64,000 nucleotides of DNA from Aneurinibacillus sp. Ricciae_BoGa-3 (GCF_028421645.1 NZ_CP116887.1:355001-419000); one strand, 5' to 3'; shown: positions 47,928 to 57,961, counted from the stretch's first letter. Translations and numbers: made by a program. Notes: generated by a model not told the origin, from the letters alone.

Positions 47928-48932
47928 AAGATGTGTACCTCTCTGAAGTTAGTTTACAAGATCTCACGATCTTGTCTAGGGATGATCCTATGGGTCTATC
48001 TTATATCGCTAAAGAGAAATTCTTCGACAAAGTGAATCATGATCGGTTGATGAGGAAGGTAGCGGAGAAAGTAGAAGATAAAACGGTTCTTCTCTTGATT
48101 CGTCGATTTCTTCAAGCGGGTGTCATGATACATGGAGTTGTCAGAGATTCGGAAGAGGGCACGCCGCAAGGTGGTCCACTAAGTCCGTTGCTTTCCAACA
48201 TCGTATTAGATGAACTGGATAAGGAACTGGAGAAGCGAGGACACAAGTTTGTCCGCTATGCAGACGACTGTAATATTTACGTTCGTACACGTAAAGCGGG
48301 AGAACGGGTGAAAGCATCGGTGACCAACTTTATTGAAGAAACACTCAAGCTTAAAGTGAATCAGGAAAAGAGTGCGGTAGACCGTCCATGGAAACGCAAA
48401 TTTCTAGGATTTAGCTTTACCTTCCATGTCAATCCGAAAGTCCGCATCGCTCCCCAATCTCTGAAAAGAGTTAAACAGAAAATCCGCGCGATCACGTCCC
48501 GGAAGAGTCCGATGGCTATCGATGATAGAATCGAGGAACTCAATCAATATCTCATGGGATGGTTGGGATACTTTGCGCTGGCAGATACGCCAAGTGTTTT
48601 CAAAAGTCTTGATATGTGGATTCGCAGACGATTGCGGATGTGCCTATGGAAACAGTGGAAACTTCCCCGTACAAAAGTAAAAAGGCTTATCGCTTTAGGT
48701 GTTCCTAAAGCAAAAGCCTTCGAGTGGGGTAATTCCCGCAAGGGATACTGGCGTATTTCCAACAGTCCTGTCCTGGATCGAACGTTGAATAATCGATTCT
48801 TCGAATCGCTTCAGCTTAAGAGTCTGGCAGAACGATATGACTCGTTGCGGAGTACATAATGAACCGCCGTATACCGAACGGTACGTACGGTGGTGTGAGA
48901 GGTCGGGGGTTAATCACCCCCTCCTACTCGAT

Positions 48933-49362
48933 TTTTTCTTCTTGAACTAAACTGCAACGTTTGTTTAATAACAACTACTTCAAAAAAATGTATGAATATT
49001 AGTATCTATACATTTTTTCTTTGAGAAATAATTCATAAAGATTACTAAATATACTGCCAGACATTCATCAATTAAATGCCAGAAACAATATATTAGCGAC
49101 TTGACACAGAGCCTCTGCGGGAATGATTACCAAGCCAGAAAGCCAGTAGTCTCAAGGACTGGCTTCACCATACAAGTCTATCATGCCCTCCACTCCATCT
49201 GAAGTTGCCTCAGAGTAACCGATCTGCAAAACTATGTATTTTCATTTTAAAGAACGCTTTACAGCATTGACAGCCTTTTGTTTCGGATTTGGTCAAAGTA
49301 TCTAGCAGATTCTGGACATCTTTTACCATCAACTTTTGGATATTATGAGGCGGCTAAAACAC
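48933..49362. other. intergenic stretch downstream of the intron
   Basis: No convincing gene. A GCCAGT/ACTGGC hairpin lies at about 49140-49165. Short frames here are not supported by ribosome sites or recognisable products. Confidence 0.35.
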
Positions 49363-50553
49363 TTATCTATCCATTCTTGGGTAATAAGAGAATCCCGGAT
49401 ATTGTACTATATATTGTTTTTCCTTTCGCAATGCGTTCATTAATTCCGGTCCTACATTTAGGTTCTGTTGTACGAGTTGATGAGGAGTAAGAGCCATCCA
49501 CTGATTCAGTGAAATATCTTCAAAGCGGTCACTCTTAAACATCTCCAAAGCCCACACACTTTGATTACCAGTGTTTTGGATGTAGTGACCAAAGGCACGT
49601 GGTACATATCCTACATCCCCAGCACGATAATCAAAAGTACGAGCAGTACCATTTGGTGCCATAACCGTCATGCGAGCCGTACCTGAGATATAATATTGCC
49701 ATTCATCATTGTTTGGATGCCAATGCATTTCTCTCATTGAGCCTGGTTTGATTTCCAACAACGATGCGGCAATTTGAGTGGAAATAGGAAAGTTGGTTGA
49801 ATCGACTATTCGCACAGTACTCCCGCCCGGAGTTACAATCGGCTCTTGTGCAAGTAGTCGATGTTTAAAGGTTTTTGGTACCGTGCCTTGAGGGTCTGCT
49901 ACCTGCTGACTTTCGAGTGGACCAGGAATAGTTCCTTGGAAAATGTATAGCTGATGGTTTGGAATATGGGCAAAAGCACTTGTTGGAACCCCGAAATTCG
50001 CCGATAGTACGTCCTTTGGCGTGTGTGAGAACCAATCGGAGATAGATAAAGTATTGAGGTCAGAGAAATTACCGTCAGGAAAGACCAGTAAAAACTCACA
50101 ACCTTCTTCCAACCCTTGAATAGAATGCGGAATTCCAGGAGGAAAGTACCATAGGTCTCCCACGCCTACGTCAGCAATGAAGTTTCTCCCGTTCTGGTCA
50201 ACTGCTGTAATGCGTGCTCGCCCCACAAGCATGATAGCCCATTCCGCTTGTTGATGCCAATGTAACTCACGCACACCACCCGGAGTCAGAGCCATATTCA
50301 CACCAGCAATGGTGGTCGCAATCGGAAGTTGTCTTACTGTAACTTCCCGTGACCAACCACCATGATTTAACTGCATATAGGCATCGGAGAAAGAAAACTT
50401 TAGGTTAGGAAGCGTTCCGGCATCCGTAGCAGGCGAAACCAACATATCGGGGTTCTCAAGGTCTCGCCAAATATCCCGTGGTCCGAAATCCCACCATCCG
50501 GCACCATCCCTTATCGGTTGTGGTATGTATACGTTCCTTGTTTGTTTTTCCAA
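49363..50553 (-). CDS. Oxalate decarboxylase-family bicupin
   Basis: 396 residues with two cupin domains, each with manganese ligands: [10 protein letters not shown] with a later GIPHSIQ, and [10 protein letters not shown] with AFGHYIQ. The overall layout matches OxdC/OxdD, which convert oxalate to formate and CO2. The lid over the N-terminal site reads [12 protein letters not shown]; in Bacillus subtilis OxdC the matching stretch is SENST with catalytic Glu162, so here the Glu is replaced by Asp. This may lower decarboxylase or favour oxidase-type chemistry (inference). Start: the TTG at 50553 has AGGGGTG six bases upstream, better than the GTG at 50562. No signal peptide. Confidence 0.9.
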   Translation of the reverse strand: MEKQTRNVYIPQPIRDGAGWWDFGPRDIWRDLENPDMLVSPATDAGTLPNLKFSFSDAYMQLNHGGWSREVTVRQLPIATTIAGVNMALTPGGVRELHWHQQAEWAIMLVGRARITAVDQNGRNFIADVGVGDLWYFPPGIPHSIQGLEEGCEFLLVFPDGNFSDLNTLSISDWFSHTPKDVLSANFGVPTSAFAHIPNHQLYIFQGTIPGPLESQQVADPQGTVPKTFKHRLLAQEPIVTPGGSTVRIVDSTNFPISTQIAASLLEIKPGSMREMHWHPNNDEWQYYISGTARMTVMAPNGTARTFDYRAGDVGYVPRAFGHYIQNTGNQSVWALEMFKSDRFEDISLNQWMALTPHQLVQQNLNVGPELMNALRKEKQYIVQYPGFSYYPRMDR

Positions 50554-50569
50554 AATAAACACCCCTGAT

Positions 50570-51010
50570 TCTTTTCACTAAGTATTTTACACTGGTTCAG
50601 GTACCTAATTTTAAATTATGAATAGAATCAGGATTAGGAACTATGTCCTCTTATAACGGTATACTGCCTGTTAGTTTGATAAGAAAGTCAACGGTCAACT
50701 TTTACAGAGCAGTTAAACCTTAATGAACATTAAATACATTTGTACGTCCTATCGTTTCATGGGTTCTGTGAAGGTGGGTTTGCCCGATCGTCCACTACTG
50801 AATAGAGAGGAATAAAAATCTTTATCCATGTTTTTTTGTTACTGTTTTGCACCTAAAGACTGTTTTGTTTTATTGCAGGCTTTTTTAGACATATTTAATG
50901 GTTGTGACCATTCCACCTAATGGTTCTGTAAAATTATTCGCCATGTGATATGGAATGTGGCAAATGCTCATAAGCAAAATTGATAAAAAATAATATTTTT
51001 ATTTTTTGGG
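50570..51010. other. intergenic stretch
   Basis: AT-rich, no supported gene or RNA. An ACTGCCTGTTAG segment near 50667 recalls the start of the dispersed repeat but the rest does not match. Confidence 0.3.
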
Positions 51011-51014
51011 ATGA

Positions 51015-51719
51015 TTAAAATCCAGAAAACCCTCCATAAAGCCGAATTAAAGTTCTCGTTATGGCACTCATTTGATTCGTGTAAAGCAAGACAGAAAGAA
51101 GGATCATCGTAACACCTCCGATTTTCATGATGAACCCGCTATAACGACTTATCCACCTCATTTTGCCAATAAAGAATGACATGATATAAAAAGGAATCGA
51201 GAACCCAAGCGTATAGGCGATCATGTACCATATACCTTGTGTAGGGTTTGCTACGCTTAGACCTAGAACTGCTGTGAGGATAGGGCCAACACAAGGTGTC
51301 CACCCTGCGGCAAACGTTATTCCGATTAAAGTCGAACCAACATAGCCTGTAGGTCGATTGGTAAAATGCATCTTATATTCTTTCATCATAAACTTCGGAG
51401 TAAAAATTCCTGCCATAACAAGACCCATTACGGCAATTAGGATCGCGCCTATTTGACGTATAAGGTCTTGATTTAGTTTAAAGAGTGCACCTAGAAAAGT
51501 TGTGGAAAAACCAAGAGCAAAGAATATTATGGAGAACCCAATGGTGAAAAAGAATGTATGAATCAGTGCTGTCGGACTTGCTAACCCTGTGTTTTTGATC
51601 TCACTTACCGAAACTCCAGTTATATATGAGAGAAACGTAGGATAAAGTGGCAAACAACAAGGAGAAACAAAGGATAAAAAACCGGCTCCAAAGGCAACCC
51701 ATATACTCATATCTATCAA
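51015..51719 (-). CDS. ccdA: Cytochrome c biogenesis protein CcdA
   Basis: 234-residue membrane protein with six helices. Family features: FVSPCCLPLYPTFLSYITGV with its redox Cys in the first helix and FAAGWTPCVGPIL with the second in helix four. It passes electrons from cytoplasmic thioredoxin to outside thiol-disulfide proteins, for haem-protein or copper-protein maturation. It lies beside a cupredoxin membrane protein and upstream of copA, which suggests a copper-handling role. Confidence 0.92.
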   Translation of the reverse strand: MIDMSIWVAFGAGFLSFVSPCCLPLYPTFLSYITGVSVSEIKNTGLASPTALIHTFFFTIGFSIIFFALGFSTTFLGALFKLNQDLIRQIGAILIAVMGLVMAGIFTPKFMMKEYKMHFTNRPTGYVGSTLIGITFAAGWTPCVGPILTAVLGLSVANPTQGIWYMIAYTLGFSIPFYIMSFFIGKMRWISRYSGFIMKIGGVTMILLSVLLYTNQMSAITRTLIRLYGGFSGF

Positions 51720-51793
51720 CGAATACCAACTCCATGTTTATTTTAATCTGTAGGATATCGTACATAATTGAAGGTAATGTGAAGAACGATAAA

Positions 51794-52678
51794 TTAGCCC
51801 TTTACGATAAGAGTGCCTGTCATGCCAGACTCTCTATGACCGGGGAGGGTACAGAACCACACATAGGTGCCATCAGAATTAGGAGTAAATATCACCTCGG
51901 ATTGTTGCCCGGGATTGGCATGGATATGTAAAAAATTCCTCTCATTATGGCTGTGATGGACATGCCCAGAATGCTCATTTATTTGTAATTGTGAGAAGGA
52001 AATACTTTTGATTTCTAGATCATGTTCTTGTATCCCTTTATTAATTAATGTAATTTTTACAGGTTCACTTTTTGCTAATTTAATTACATTGGGAGAGTAA
52101 GCAAATTCCCTTGCTTCAATAACAATGGAAGGGGGAGGTGTAGGTTGGCCTAGCTTAAAAGAATTGTGAGGGAACATCAGGAAAAGAGTTATCAAAAGGA
52201 ATATAGGATAGAAGGGATTTGCAACAACGCCTAGTTTAGTAGGTATTTCTCGCTTGAAAAGTTCGTGCACAATAAGATAAATAGCAAGTGAGATCGTACA
52301 AAATAATAGCACAAGAAAAATATAAAATAAAAATTCCCTTTGAGGGGGCGAAATCATATCGCCCAGCATAGCTCCCATCATACCGCTCATAAGACCGCCA
52401 AAGAAACCCTCTAATACGCAAACTAATCCTAGTGGAGTTCCGGAAAGTATGCCTAAAAACCCCCCAGCGAAAATGCCTAATAGGGAGTAAGTAAATAGAT
52501 CAGTTGGATAATAAAGAAGAGGTAGATATCCCCCCACGAGTCCAGCGGCCATTCCTAAACACATGGATATTGTCATCCCCGTCATACCGGGTATGAATTT
52601 CCTATATCGATGCAATTGCCACAGGCAGAAACAATAAAATACAAGAGCCAATAAAGCATTGAACAAAACGGCTTTCAT
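51794..52678 (-). CDS. Membrane protein with C-terminal cupredoxin domain
   Basis: 294 residues. Five to six membrane helices (Gly/Met-rich: GFLGILSGTPLGLV, EGFFGGLMSGMMGAMLGD) in the first 185 residues are followed by an external cupredoxin domain. The copper ligands are visible: His in KGIQEHDLE, then VWFCTLPGHRESGM (Cys, His, Met), and an extra His-rich loop (HSGHVHHSHNERNFLHIH). The probable role is copper binding or delivery outside the membrane. It lies 74 bases from ccdA on the same strand, so the two are probably co-transcribed, divergently from copA. Confidence 0.85.
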   Translation of the reverse strand: MKAVLFNALLALVFYCFCLWQLHRYRKFIPGMTGMTISMCLGMAAGLVGGYLPLLYYPTDLFTYSLLGIFAGGFLGILSGTPLGLVCVLEGFFGGLMSGMMGAMLGDMISPPQREFLFYIFLVLLFCTISLAIYLIVHELFKREIPTKLGVVANPFYPIFLLITLFLMFPHNSFKLGQPTPPPSIVIEAREFAYSPNVIKLAKSEPVKITLINKGIQEHDLEIKSISFSQLQINEHSGHVHHSHNERNFLHIHANPGQQSEVIFTPNSDGTYVWFCTLPGHRESGMTGTLIVKG

Positions 52679-52927
52679 GTTCTCAACCTCTTTCTGTCTG
52701 TTTGATCTTTTATGGTTTTTAATTACAAGTATTGAATAAAGCAGGGGAATGTCCCATTAAACCATGTTCTATCTTACATAAAATCCTCAACAAAAATTCT
52801 TCATTTTTTCTCCTTATTTTCTTCTTGATTTATAAGCCTGTCTCTTCACACTTTCTTCAAATTCATTGTTAATAATAAAAATAGCTCGAAAAAGGGAAAA
52901 TCATCATAGGTTTGGATGTGACAACTC

Positions 52928-52956
52928 TTGACATATACATAAGGGGGGTATAGTAT
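52928..52956 (+). promoter_or_regulatory. copA promoter with G-tract copper operator
   Basis: TTGACA (52928-52933) and TAGTAT (52951-52956) are 17 bases apart. The spacer contains ATAAGGGGGGTATAG, a G-tract dyad like CsoR operators (known consensus around TACCCC..GGGGTA). A similar site precedes csoR at 57441. Repression by CsoR and relief by Cu(I) is inferred. Confidence 0.65.
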
Positions 52957-53034
52957 AAAAATATGGAATGAAAGAAGTATCCTTATGTAATTCTTAAAGA
53001 ATTCATGAATTTAATATAGAAAGAGGTGGAAATC

Positions 53035-55464
53035 ATGCAAACCACTGATAAAGAAATAAAACAAACTTCCCTTCAAATTACCGGAATGACCTGTGCGGCA
53101 TGTGCAAATCGCATAGAAAAGGGCCTAAACAAGATAGAAGGTGTAAAAGAAGCAAATGTTAACTTTGCGATGGAAAAAGCTTCGATCACATATGACCCTC
53201 AGCAAGTAAATGTACCTGAAATGGAACAACGCATTGAGAAGCTGGGTTATGGCGTTGCCAAGGATGAAGTGAATCTGCAACTAGTAGGCATGACGTGTGC
53301 CGCTTGTGCTAATCGTATAGAAAAAGGGTTGAATAAAATGCCCGGTGTTTCGAATGCCAGCGTGAATTTTGCTTTGGAAACAGCGCATGTGGAGTTCCTC
53401 CCGGGTTCCGTTTCGGTTTCAGAAATGGTGAAAAAGGTAGAGAAACTTGGGTACAAAGCGTTACCGAAGAAAGATCAGGTTAGTGCGGGGGAACAGCGCC
53501 AGCAAGAAATTAAACGTCAAAAACGAAAATTGCTAATGTCAGCGATTCTTTCCATCCCTTTACTGTGGGCAATGGTTGGCCACTTTTCCTTCACGTCTTT
53601 CATTTGGGTACCGACATGGTTTATGAACCCGTGGGTTCAACTGGCGTTGGCAACTCCCGTCCAGTTTATCATTGGAAGGCAGTTTTACGTCAGCGCCTAT
53701 AAAGCGCTTCGTAATAAGAGCGCAAATATGGATGTGCTGGTTGCTTTAGGAACTTCTGCCGCTTACTTTTATAGTCTGTATTTAACCATAAAGTGGACGG
53801 GAAGCGTAAATGCTCATCATTTACCTGAAATGTATTATGAAACGAGTTCTATTTTAATTACGCTAATCATTCTAGGCAAATTGTTTGAGGCTCTTGCTAA
53901 AGGGAGAACTTCGGAAGCGATTAAGACGCTAATGGGATTGCAGGCCAAAACAGCGCTAGTTCTCCGAAATGGCGAGGAGGTAAGCATTCCTATTGAGGAA
54001 GTCGTGGTGGGGGATGTAATCCTTGTTAAACCCGGGGAGAAGGTACCTGTAGATGGAGAAGTAATCGAGGGTGTTTCTTCCGTGGATGAGTCGATGCTGA
54101 CAGGTGAGAGCCTTCCTGTTGAGAAAAGAACGGGGGACAATGCTATAGGCGCGACCATCAATAAAAATGGTGTTCTTAAAATAAAAGCCTTGAAGGTGGG
54201 CAAAGAAACAGCCCTTGCCCAAATCATTAAGGTTGTAGAGGAAGCGCAGGGTTCCAAAGCGCCAATTCAACGGATTGCCGATGTTATTTCAGGTATTTTT
54301 GTTCCTATCGTTGTGGGAATTGCGCTCATTGCTTTTTTGATTTGGTATTTCTGGGCGGCTCCCGGAAATTTTGCGGGCGCTTTAGAGAAAGCGATTGCCA
54401 TTCTGGTCATTGCCTGCCCCTGTGCGCTCGGTCTGGCAACACCGACTTCTATTATGGCTGGGTCGGGCCGTGCCGCTGAATACGGCATTCTGTTTAAGGG
54501 TGGTGAGCATCTGGAGTCCACGCATCATATAGATGCCATCGTTTTAGATAAAACCGGAACAGTCACCAAAGGAAAACCGGAATTAACGGATGTACTCGTA
54601 TCCGGCATTGCCGAACGTTTATTTTTACGGTGGGTCGGTGCCGCTGAGAAGAATTCAGAGCATCCACTGGCTCAAGCGATTGTCACAGGTATCGTTGCTA
54701 AAGGAATCAAAATCCCAGCAGTGGATGAATTTGAGGCAATCCCGGGTTACGGGATACGGGCCGTTGTTGAGGGGAAGGAAATCCTAGCCGGTACGCGGAA
54801 GATGATGATGAAATATGATGTATCGTTAAACGAGGAACTAAGTTTAATGGAACAGCTTGAGCACGCAGGAAAGACAGCGATGTTAATCGCCATTGATGGT
54901 AAATATGCTGGCATTGTTGCTGTTGCCGATACCATTAAAGAAACGTCAAAAGAAGCTGTAGCACGATTAAAACAAATGGGCATTCAAGTTATTATGATCA
55001 CGGGTGATAATGAGCGAACCGCGCAGGCGATTGCTCAACAGGTGGGCATCGATGAGGTTCTGGCAGAAGTTCTGCCTGAGGGAAAGGCAGAAGAAGTGAA
55101 AAAACTGCAAGCTCACGGAAAAAAGGTTGCCATGGTCGGGGATGGAATCAACGATGCCCCCGCTCTTGCTACTGCTGACATTGGAATGGCGATTGGAACA
55201 GGCACCGATGTAGCCATGGAGGCGGCAGATGTAACGCTCATGCGAGGTGATTTAAACAGCATCCCGGATGCCATCTACATCAGCCGCAGGACAATGGGGA
55301 ACATCAAACAGAACCTGTTCTGGGCTCTGGCTTATAATTCCCTGGGGATTCCGGTTGCCGCAGTAGGCTTACTGGCCCCGTGGGTCGCTGGAGCAGCAAT
55401 GGCACTGAGTTCGGTCTCCGTTGTTCTCAACGCGCTGCGGCTCCAAAAGGTTAACATACGTTAA
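53035..55464 (+). CDS. copA: Copper-exporting P-type ATPase CopA
   Basis: 809-residue P1B-type ATPase that pumps Cu(I) out. Two N-terminal HMA domains each have GMTCAAC (about residues 17-23 and 85-91). Eight membrane helices carry the CPC copper site ([12 protein letters not shown]). The catalytic domain has DKTGTVTKG, the TGES loop (LTGESLPV), HPLAQAI and [11 protein letters not shown]. Start: the ATG at 53035 has AGAGGTGG upstream, preferred over the GTG at 53026. Its chaperone CopZ and repressor CsoR lie 2-3 kb downstream, separated by decayed genes. Confidence 0.97.
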   Translation: MQTTDKEIKQTSLQITGMTCAACANRIEKGLNKIEGVKEANVNFAMEKASITYDPQQVNVPEMEQRIEKLGYGVAKDEVNLQLVGMTCAACANRIEKGLNKMPGVSNASVNFALETAHVEFLPGSVSVSEMVKKVEKLGYKALPKKDQVSAGEQRQQEIKRQKRKLLMSAILSIPLLWAMVGHFSFTSFIWVPTWFMNPWVQLALATPVQFIIGRQFYVSAYKALRNKSANMDVLVALGTSAAYFYSLYLTIKWTGSVNAHHLPEMYYETSSILITLIILGKLFEALAKGRTSEAIKTLMGLQAKTALVLRNGEEVSIPIEEVVVGDVILVKPGEKVPVDGEVIEGVSSVDESMLTGESLPVEKRTGDNAIGATINKNGVLKIKALKVGKETALAQIIKVVEEAQGSKAPIQRIADVISGIFVPIVVGIALIAFLIWYFWAAPGNFAGALEKAIAILVIACPCALGLATPTSIMAGSGRAAEYGILFKGGEHLESTHHIDAIVLDKTGTVTKGKPELTDVLVSGIAERLFLRWVGAAEKNSEHPLAQAIVTGIVAKGIKIPAVDEFEAIPGYGIRAVVEGKEILAGTRKMMMKYDVSLNEELSLMEQLEHAGKTAMLIAIDGKYAGIVAVADTIKETSKEAVARLKQMGIQVIMITGDNERTAQAIAQQVGIDEVLAEVLPEGKAEEVKKLQAHGKKVAMVGDGINDAPALATADIGMAIGTGTDVAMEAADVTLMRGDLNSIPDAIYISRRTMGNIKQNLFWALAYNSLGIPVAAVGLLAPWVAGAAMALSSVSVVLNALRLQKVNIR

Positions 55465-55510
55465 ATCGTTGCACTTCAAGTTATTCTGAGAAACAATATT
55501 CTAAATCAAT

Positions 55511-55562
55511 GTGATCAATAGGAGCCAGCTAGACAAGGCTGGCTCCTATTGATTTTAGTCAA
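55511..55562 (+). terminator. terminator of copA
   Basis: CAATAGGAGCCAGC pairs with GCTGGCTCCTATTG, followed by ATTTTAG. The last codons of the convergent small gene run through the hairpin. Confidence 0.85.
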
Positions 55563-55655
55563 GTAAATAACGCCAAGTAGGAGTGCCCATTGAAAGAGCA
55601 TCCAAGCAATCATTCCTACCCCACCCATGCCGAAATTCTGCAAGCAATTTAACAT
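55515..55655 (-). CDS. Small membrane peptide, 46 residues, related to the 55811 peptide
   Basis: The ATG at 55655 has GGGAGGGATGAATC upstream on the minus strand, a strong ribosome site. The product starts MLNCLQNFGMGGVGMIAWML and continues FQWALLLGVIYLTKI, then a short tail. It matches the start of the SHOCT peptide on the opposite strand (GMFV-stop-MFFQWGFLLLGVYLIIK). It is convergent with copA and overlaps the copA terminator. Function unknown; small peptides of this kind are common beside copper genes in Bacilli. Confidence 0.6.
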   Translation of the reverse strand: MLNCLQNFGMGGVGMIAWMLFQWALLLGVIYLTKINRSQPCLAGSY

Positions 55656-55810
55656 GATTCATCCCTCCCTATTTAAAGTGTAAGAAATACAAATGAAGAA
55701 AGTGTGATGAAAAGGCACCTTCACATTTCCTTCGCTTTTTTGGATATAACAAATAGTAGGGATAAACAAGCTTTATTATTGCATTTCTATTTAAAGGAGG
55801 CCTTCTAATC

Positions 55811-56050
55811 ATGTTTATGGGGTTCCAAGGAGCTGGCATGTTCGTTTGAATGTTTTTCCAGTGGGGTTTTCTGCTGCTTGGTGTGTATTTGATTATAAAG
55901 TGGATTCAAGGTCCATCCAATAAAAGATATACACAGGATAATGAAGTTAATAGTATCCGGGAGAGATTCGCCAAGGGCGAAATTAGTGTGGTAGAGTATG
56001 AGCTCATTTTGAAAAAGTTAAATGAAAGGCGGTGTTATGATGGAAGGTAA
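55811..56050 (+). pseudogene. SHOCT-domain membrane peptide with an in-frame TGA
   Basis: The ATG at 55811 has GGAGG nine bases upstream. The frame reads MFMGFQGAGMFV, a TGA at 55847, then MFFQWGFLLLGVYLIIKWIQ, and a SHOCT domain (SIRERFAKGEISVVEYELIL) to 56050. In the related minus-strand peptide at 55655 the TGA position is a Trp codon (TGG), so a single G-to-A change explains the stop. Translation could restart at the ATG of 55850 but without a ribosome site. SHOCT peptides are often membrane-linked oligomerisation modules. The stop codon of this gene overlaps the response regulator start. Confidence 0.7.
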
Positions 56051-56594
56051 GGGGATAATATTGATTGTTGATAACGAGAAACCGATGCAACAGCTCCTTT
56101 CCATTTGTCTGCGTCAGGCTGGATACCGTACAGATCGGGCATCTTCGGGGGAAGAAGCTATCGAGAAGATCGAGAGGGATACCTACATATTAATATTACT
56201 TGATGTTATGATGCCTGTCATGGATCTGGCGAGAGTGCAAGCAGTAGTCAGGAGAACTACGAGCAAAAATAATCAACAAGCAAAGAACGATGAACTCCTG
56301 CTGACGCATCAAGGGATCACATTGCATAGTTATCAACGTGAAGCTTTTTTTGACAACCAGCTGTTATCTTTGACACCTAAAGAATACGAGATTCTTTATA
56401 TATTGTTGAAATCCCCGCGGCGTATTTTTAGTCGTGAAGATTTATTGGCTTTGATATGGGGGGAACAAAATATTGAAGATGAGCGAACGGTGGATACGCA
56501 TGTGAAAAATCTCCGGGAAAAATTACGGGCCAAAGGGGCTCCTGCCCACAACATTATTAAAACAGTATGGGGAGTAGGGTATAAATTACAGTGA
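56037..56594 (+). CDS. OmpR-family response regulator with an internally deleted receiver domain
   Basis: About 185 residues. The receiver begins normally (IILIVDNEKPMQQLLSICLR) with the phospho-acceptor Asp in ILLDVMMPVMD. It then jumps directly to LARVQAVVRRT, the linker normally about 45 residues later. The conserved Thr/Lys switch residues and helices 3-5 are missing, an in-frame deletion of about 135 bases. The C-terminal winged helix is intact (LTPKEYEILYILLKSPRRIF, ERTVDTHVKNLREKL, TVWGVGYKL). It may bind DNA without phosphorylation control. Start: the ATG at 56037 with AAGGCGG upstream. Confidence 0.85.
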   Translation: MMEGKGIILIVDNEKPMQQLLSICLRQAGYRTDRASSGEEAIEKIERDTYILILLDVMMPVMDLARVQAVVRRTTSKNNQQAKNDELLLTHQGITLHSYQREAFFDNQLLSLTPKEYEILYILLKSPRRIFSREDLLALIWGEQNIEDERTVDTHVKNLREKLRAKGAPAHNIIKTVWGVGYKLQ

Positions 56595-57301
56595 ATACAA
56601 CCGCCATTTTAGAACGTTTCCGGGAGCGTGTTGCATTAAAGCTTGGATTATTGCTGCTTTCTGTTTTTATGATTATTATTTTTTCGGTCGGCAACATTTT
56701 ATATTCTCTTTTTCTAAATTTCTATCTTTCTCATGTAACAGAAGAGCTTGTACAGCGCGGGCACAGTCATGCATCTGTTTTGAGTGACCACTTCTTCCCT
56801 GTAACCGTTGAACATGTAATCCGGATGGAAAAAGGGTCGAAATTTACGGTGGTCCTTCTGAATAAACTGGGGAGGATAATAGACAGTTCTGCTCCTATTT
56901 CCCCCCTACAAAGAAGCTACTTAAAGGTGGCTGCCGGTAAAGAAGAAGGACAAGAGGACACAATAGAAAAGAATTGGGATACCAAACTTTTTCTTGTTTC
57001 CCGCTCTCCCATTTTACAGAACGGCACAACGATTGGCGAAGTCGTAATGTTCTCCTCAACAGCACCCATTCGCCAAGCTGTACGAGTATTGCAGGGAATG
57101 TTAATGTTAACAGGAATTGTGACAGTTCTTGTTATGGGTGGTCTTTTATTTGTCATTTCCCGTATGATTGTTAGGCCCCTAATTGACATGAAACAATCCA
57201 CCAGTGAAATCGCGGAGGGGCGGTATACAACCCGGGTCCCGGTGACAGGAAATGATGAGATCGCCCAATTGGGTCATTCCATAAATGATAGGTTTACCTG
57301 A
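56591..57301 (+). pseudogene. Sensor histidine kinase, N-terminal part only
   Basis: 236 residues overlap the regulator gene by 4 bases. Membrane helix 1 (about 18-42) is followed by an outside sensor domain (about 43-165), membrane helix 2 (about 168-190) and a HAMP domain (RMIVRPLIDMKQSTSEIAEG) ending TGNDEIAQLGHSINDRFT and stop. The dimerisation/phospho-His and ATPase domains are absent. With the damaged receiver this is a dead two-component system, probably once tied to copper stress. Confidence 0.85.
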
Positions 57302-57435
57302 AATTATAATCTTGGATCTTTAATGATTAATCGGAACTATTTTAATGGACTTGTATCGGCAACTTTTTTCTTGTTGCTCCTGATCTAAGAGAGAGCGGAA
57401 ATCATTAATCATAATTAAGGAACATCTTTTTGTTA

Positions 57436-57465
57436 TTTGCATACGGTACAGGGGTATGCTATAAT
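57436..57465 (+). promoter_or_regulatory. csoR promoter with CsoR-type operator
   Basis: TTTGCA (57436) and TATAAT (57460) are 18 bases apart. Between them ATACGGTACAGGGGTATGC (57441-57459) is a G-tract dyad like the copA site, consistent with autoregulation. The leader to the start at 57632 is about 160 bases without a recognised structure. Confidence 0.65.
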
Positions 57466-57631
57466 TGGAGTGCTAGTAAATAATAATAAAACATGGGTAC
57501 ACTAAAATCAGTAAACTAGTACGTTTTATCTACATTGTGCCCTAAGTTGTCTTCCCTTTGTAAGGCAGGCATTCGCCACGAGCCAATTAAAATGATTATG
57601 TAGGGCAACAAAAACATTGGAGAGATAAACA

Positions 57632-57961
57632 ATGGAACATTCCAACGAAAACATTAGCCAAGATGAAGCAATTCAGATGAGCGAAAGAAAAAGCCATCAT
57701 CCAAATAAAATGAAAACAAATTTAGTCAGCCGCTTAAATCGAATTGAAGGACAGATTCGGGGCGTAAAGGGAATGATTGAGAAAGATGTATATTGTGATG
57801 ACATTTTAAATCAAATTGCCGCTGTACAATCTGCTCTTAATTCCGTTGGAAAACTTCTCTTGGAGGGCCACATGAAAAGTTGTGTCATTGAAAGGATCCA
57901 AGAGGGTGACCAAGAAGTCATCGATGAACTATTAAAGACCATGAACAAACTAATGAAATAA
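57632..57961 (+). CDS. csoR: Copper-sensing transcriptional repressor CsoR
   Basis: 109-residue all-helical repressor that leaves DNA when it binds Cu(I). The copper ligands Cys55 (DVYCDDIL), His80 and Cys84 (GHMKSCV) are all present in the C-H-C pattern. RLNRIEGQIRGVKGMI is the family signature. It lies 125 bases upstream of copZ. CsoR probably controls both its own unit and the distant copA. Confidence 0.94.
   Translation: MEHSNENISQDEAIQMSERKSHHPNKMKTNLVSRLNRIEGQIRGVKGMIEKDVYCDDILNQIAAVQSALNSVGKLLLEGHMKSCVIERIQEGDQEVIDELLKTMNKLMK

Larger units (their letters stand above)
44965..48013. mobile_element. Recombinase-in-trio (RIT) element
   Basis: The 3,049-bp insert begins TTTAGCGATAT (44965-44975) and ends with its exact reverse complement ATATCGCTAAA (48003-48013). 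It is flanked by the direct repeat GAGAAA (44959-44964 and 48014-48019). It carries only three tandem tyrosine recombinase modules on the minus strand, two of them fused in one frame. That is the defining content of RIT elements (known family). The right end holds a CAAGATC/GATCTTG hairpin (about 47957-47974), a candidate recombinase site. The flanking repeat could be a target duplication or the crossover sequence. Confidence 0.88.
44548..48859 (+). pseudogene. Group II intron reverse transcriptase/maturase, split by a RIT insertion
   Basis: The 5' part 44548-44964 codes for 139 residues (MIEQLLSRNNLLLALKQVER to VVDMDLEK) and the 3' part resumes at 48020 with FFDKVNHDRLMRKV through 48859. The two join perfectly in frame at the 6-bp repeat GAGAAA. 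RT motifs are present on both sides: PKPNGGVRQLGIPTV, YGFRPARRGHDAV, GTPQGGPLSPLLSNI, the catalytic YADD and LGF. The C-terminal GIIM maturase domain is complete. There is no endonuclease domain, as expected for class C. Intact length would be about 418 residues. The inserted recombinase genes run on the opposite strand, so no full-length product is made. Confidence 0.92.
43996..48932 (+). mobile_element. Class C group II intron, interrupted by a RIT element
   Basis: The 5' end GTGCGCCCGGCATGGGC starts right after a terminator. About 550 bases of structured intron RNA (domains I-IV) precede the reverse transcriptase gene. After it come domain V (about 48861-48897, ACCGCCGT...ACGGTGGT) and domain VI with a GGGGGTTAATCACCCCC hairpin, ending CTCCTACTCGAT at about 48932. 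Without the 3,049-bp inserted element the intron would be about 1.9 kb, normal for class C. The 3' boundary is by resemblance to related introns. Confidence 0.85.
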
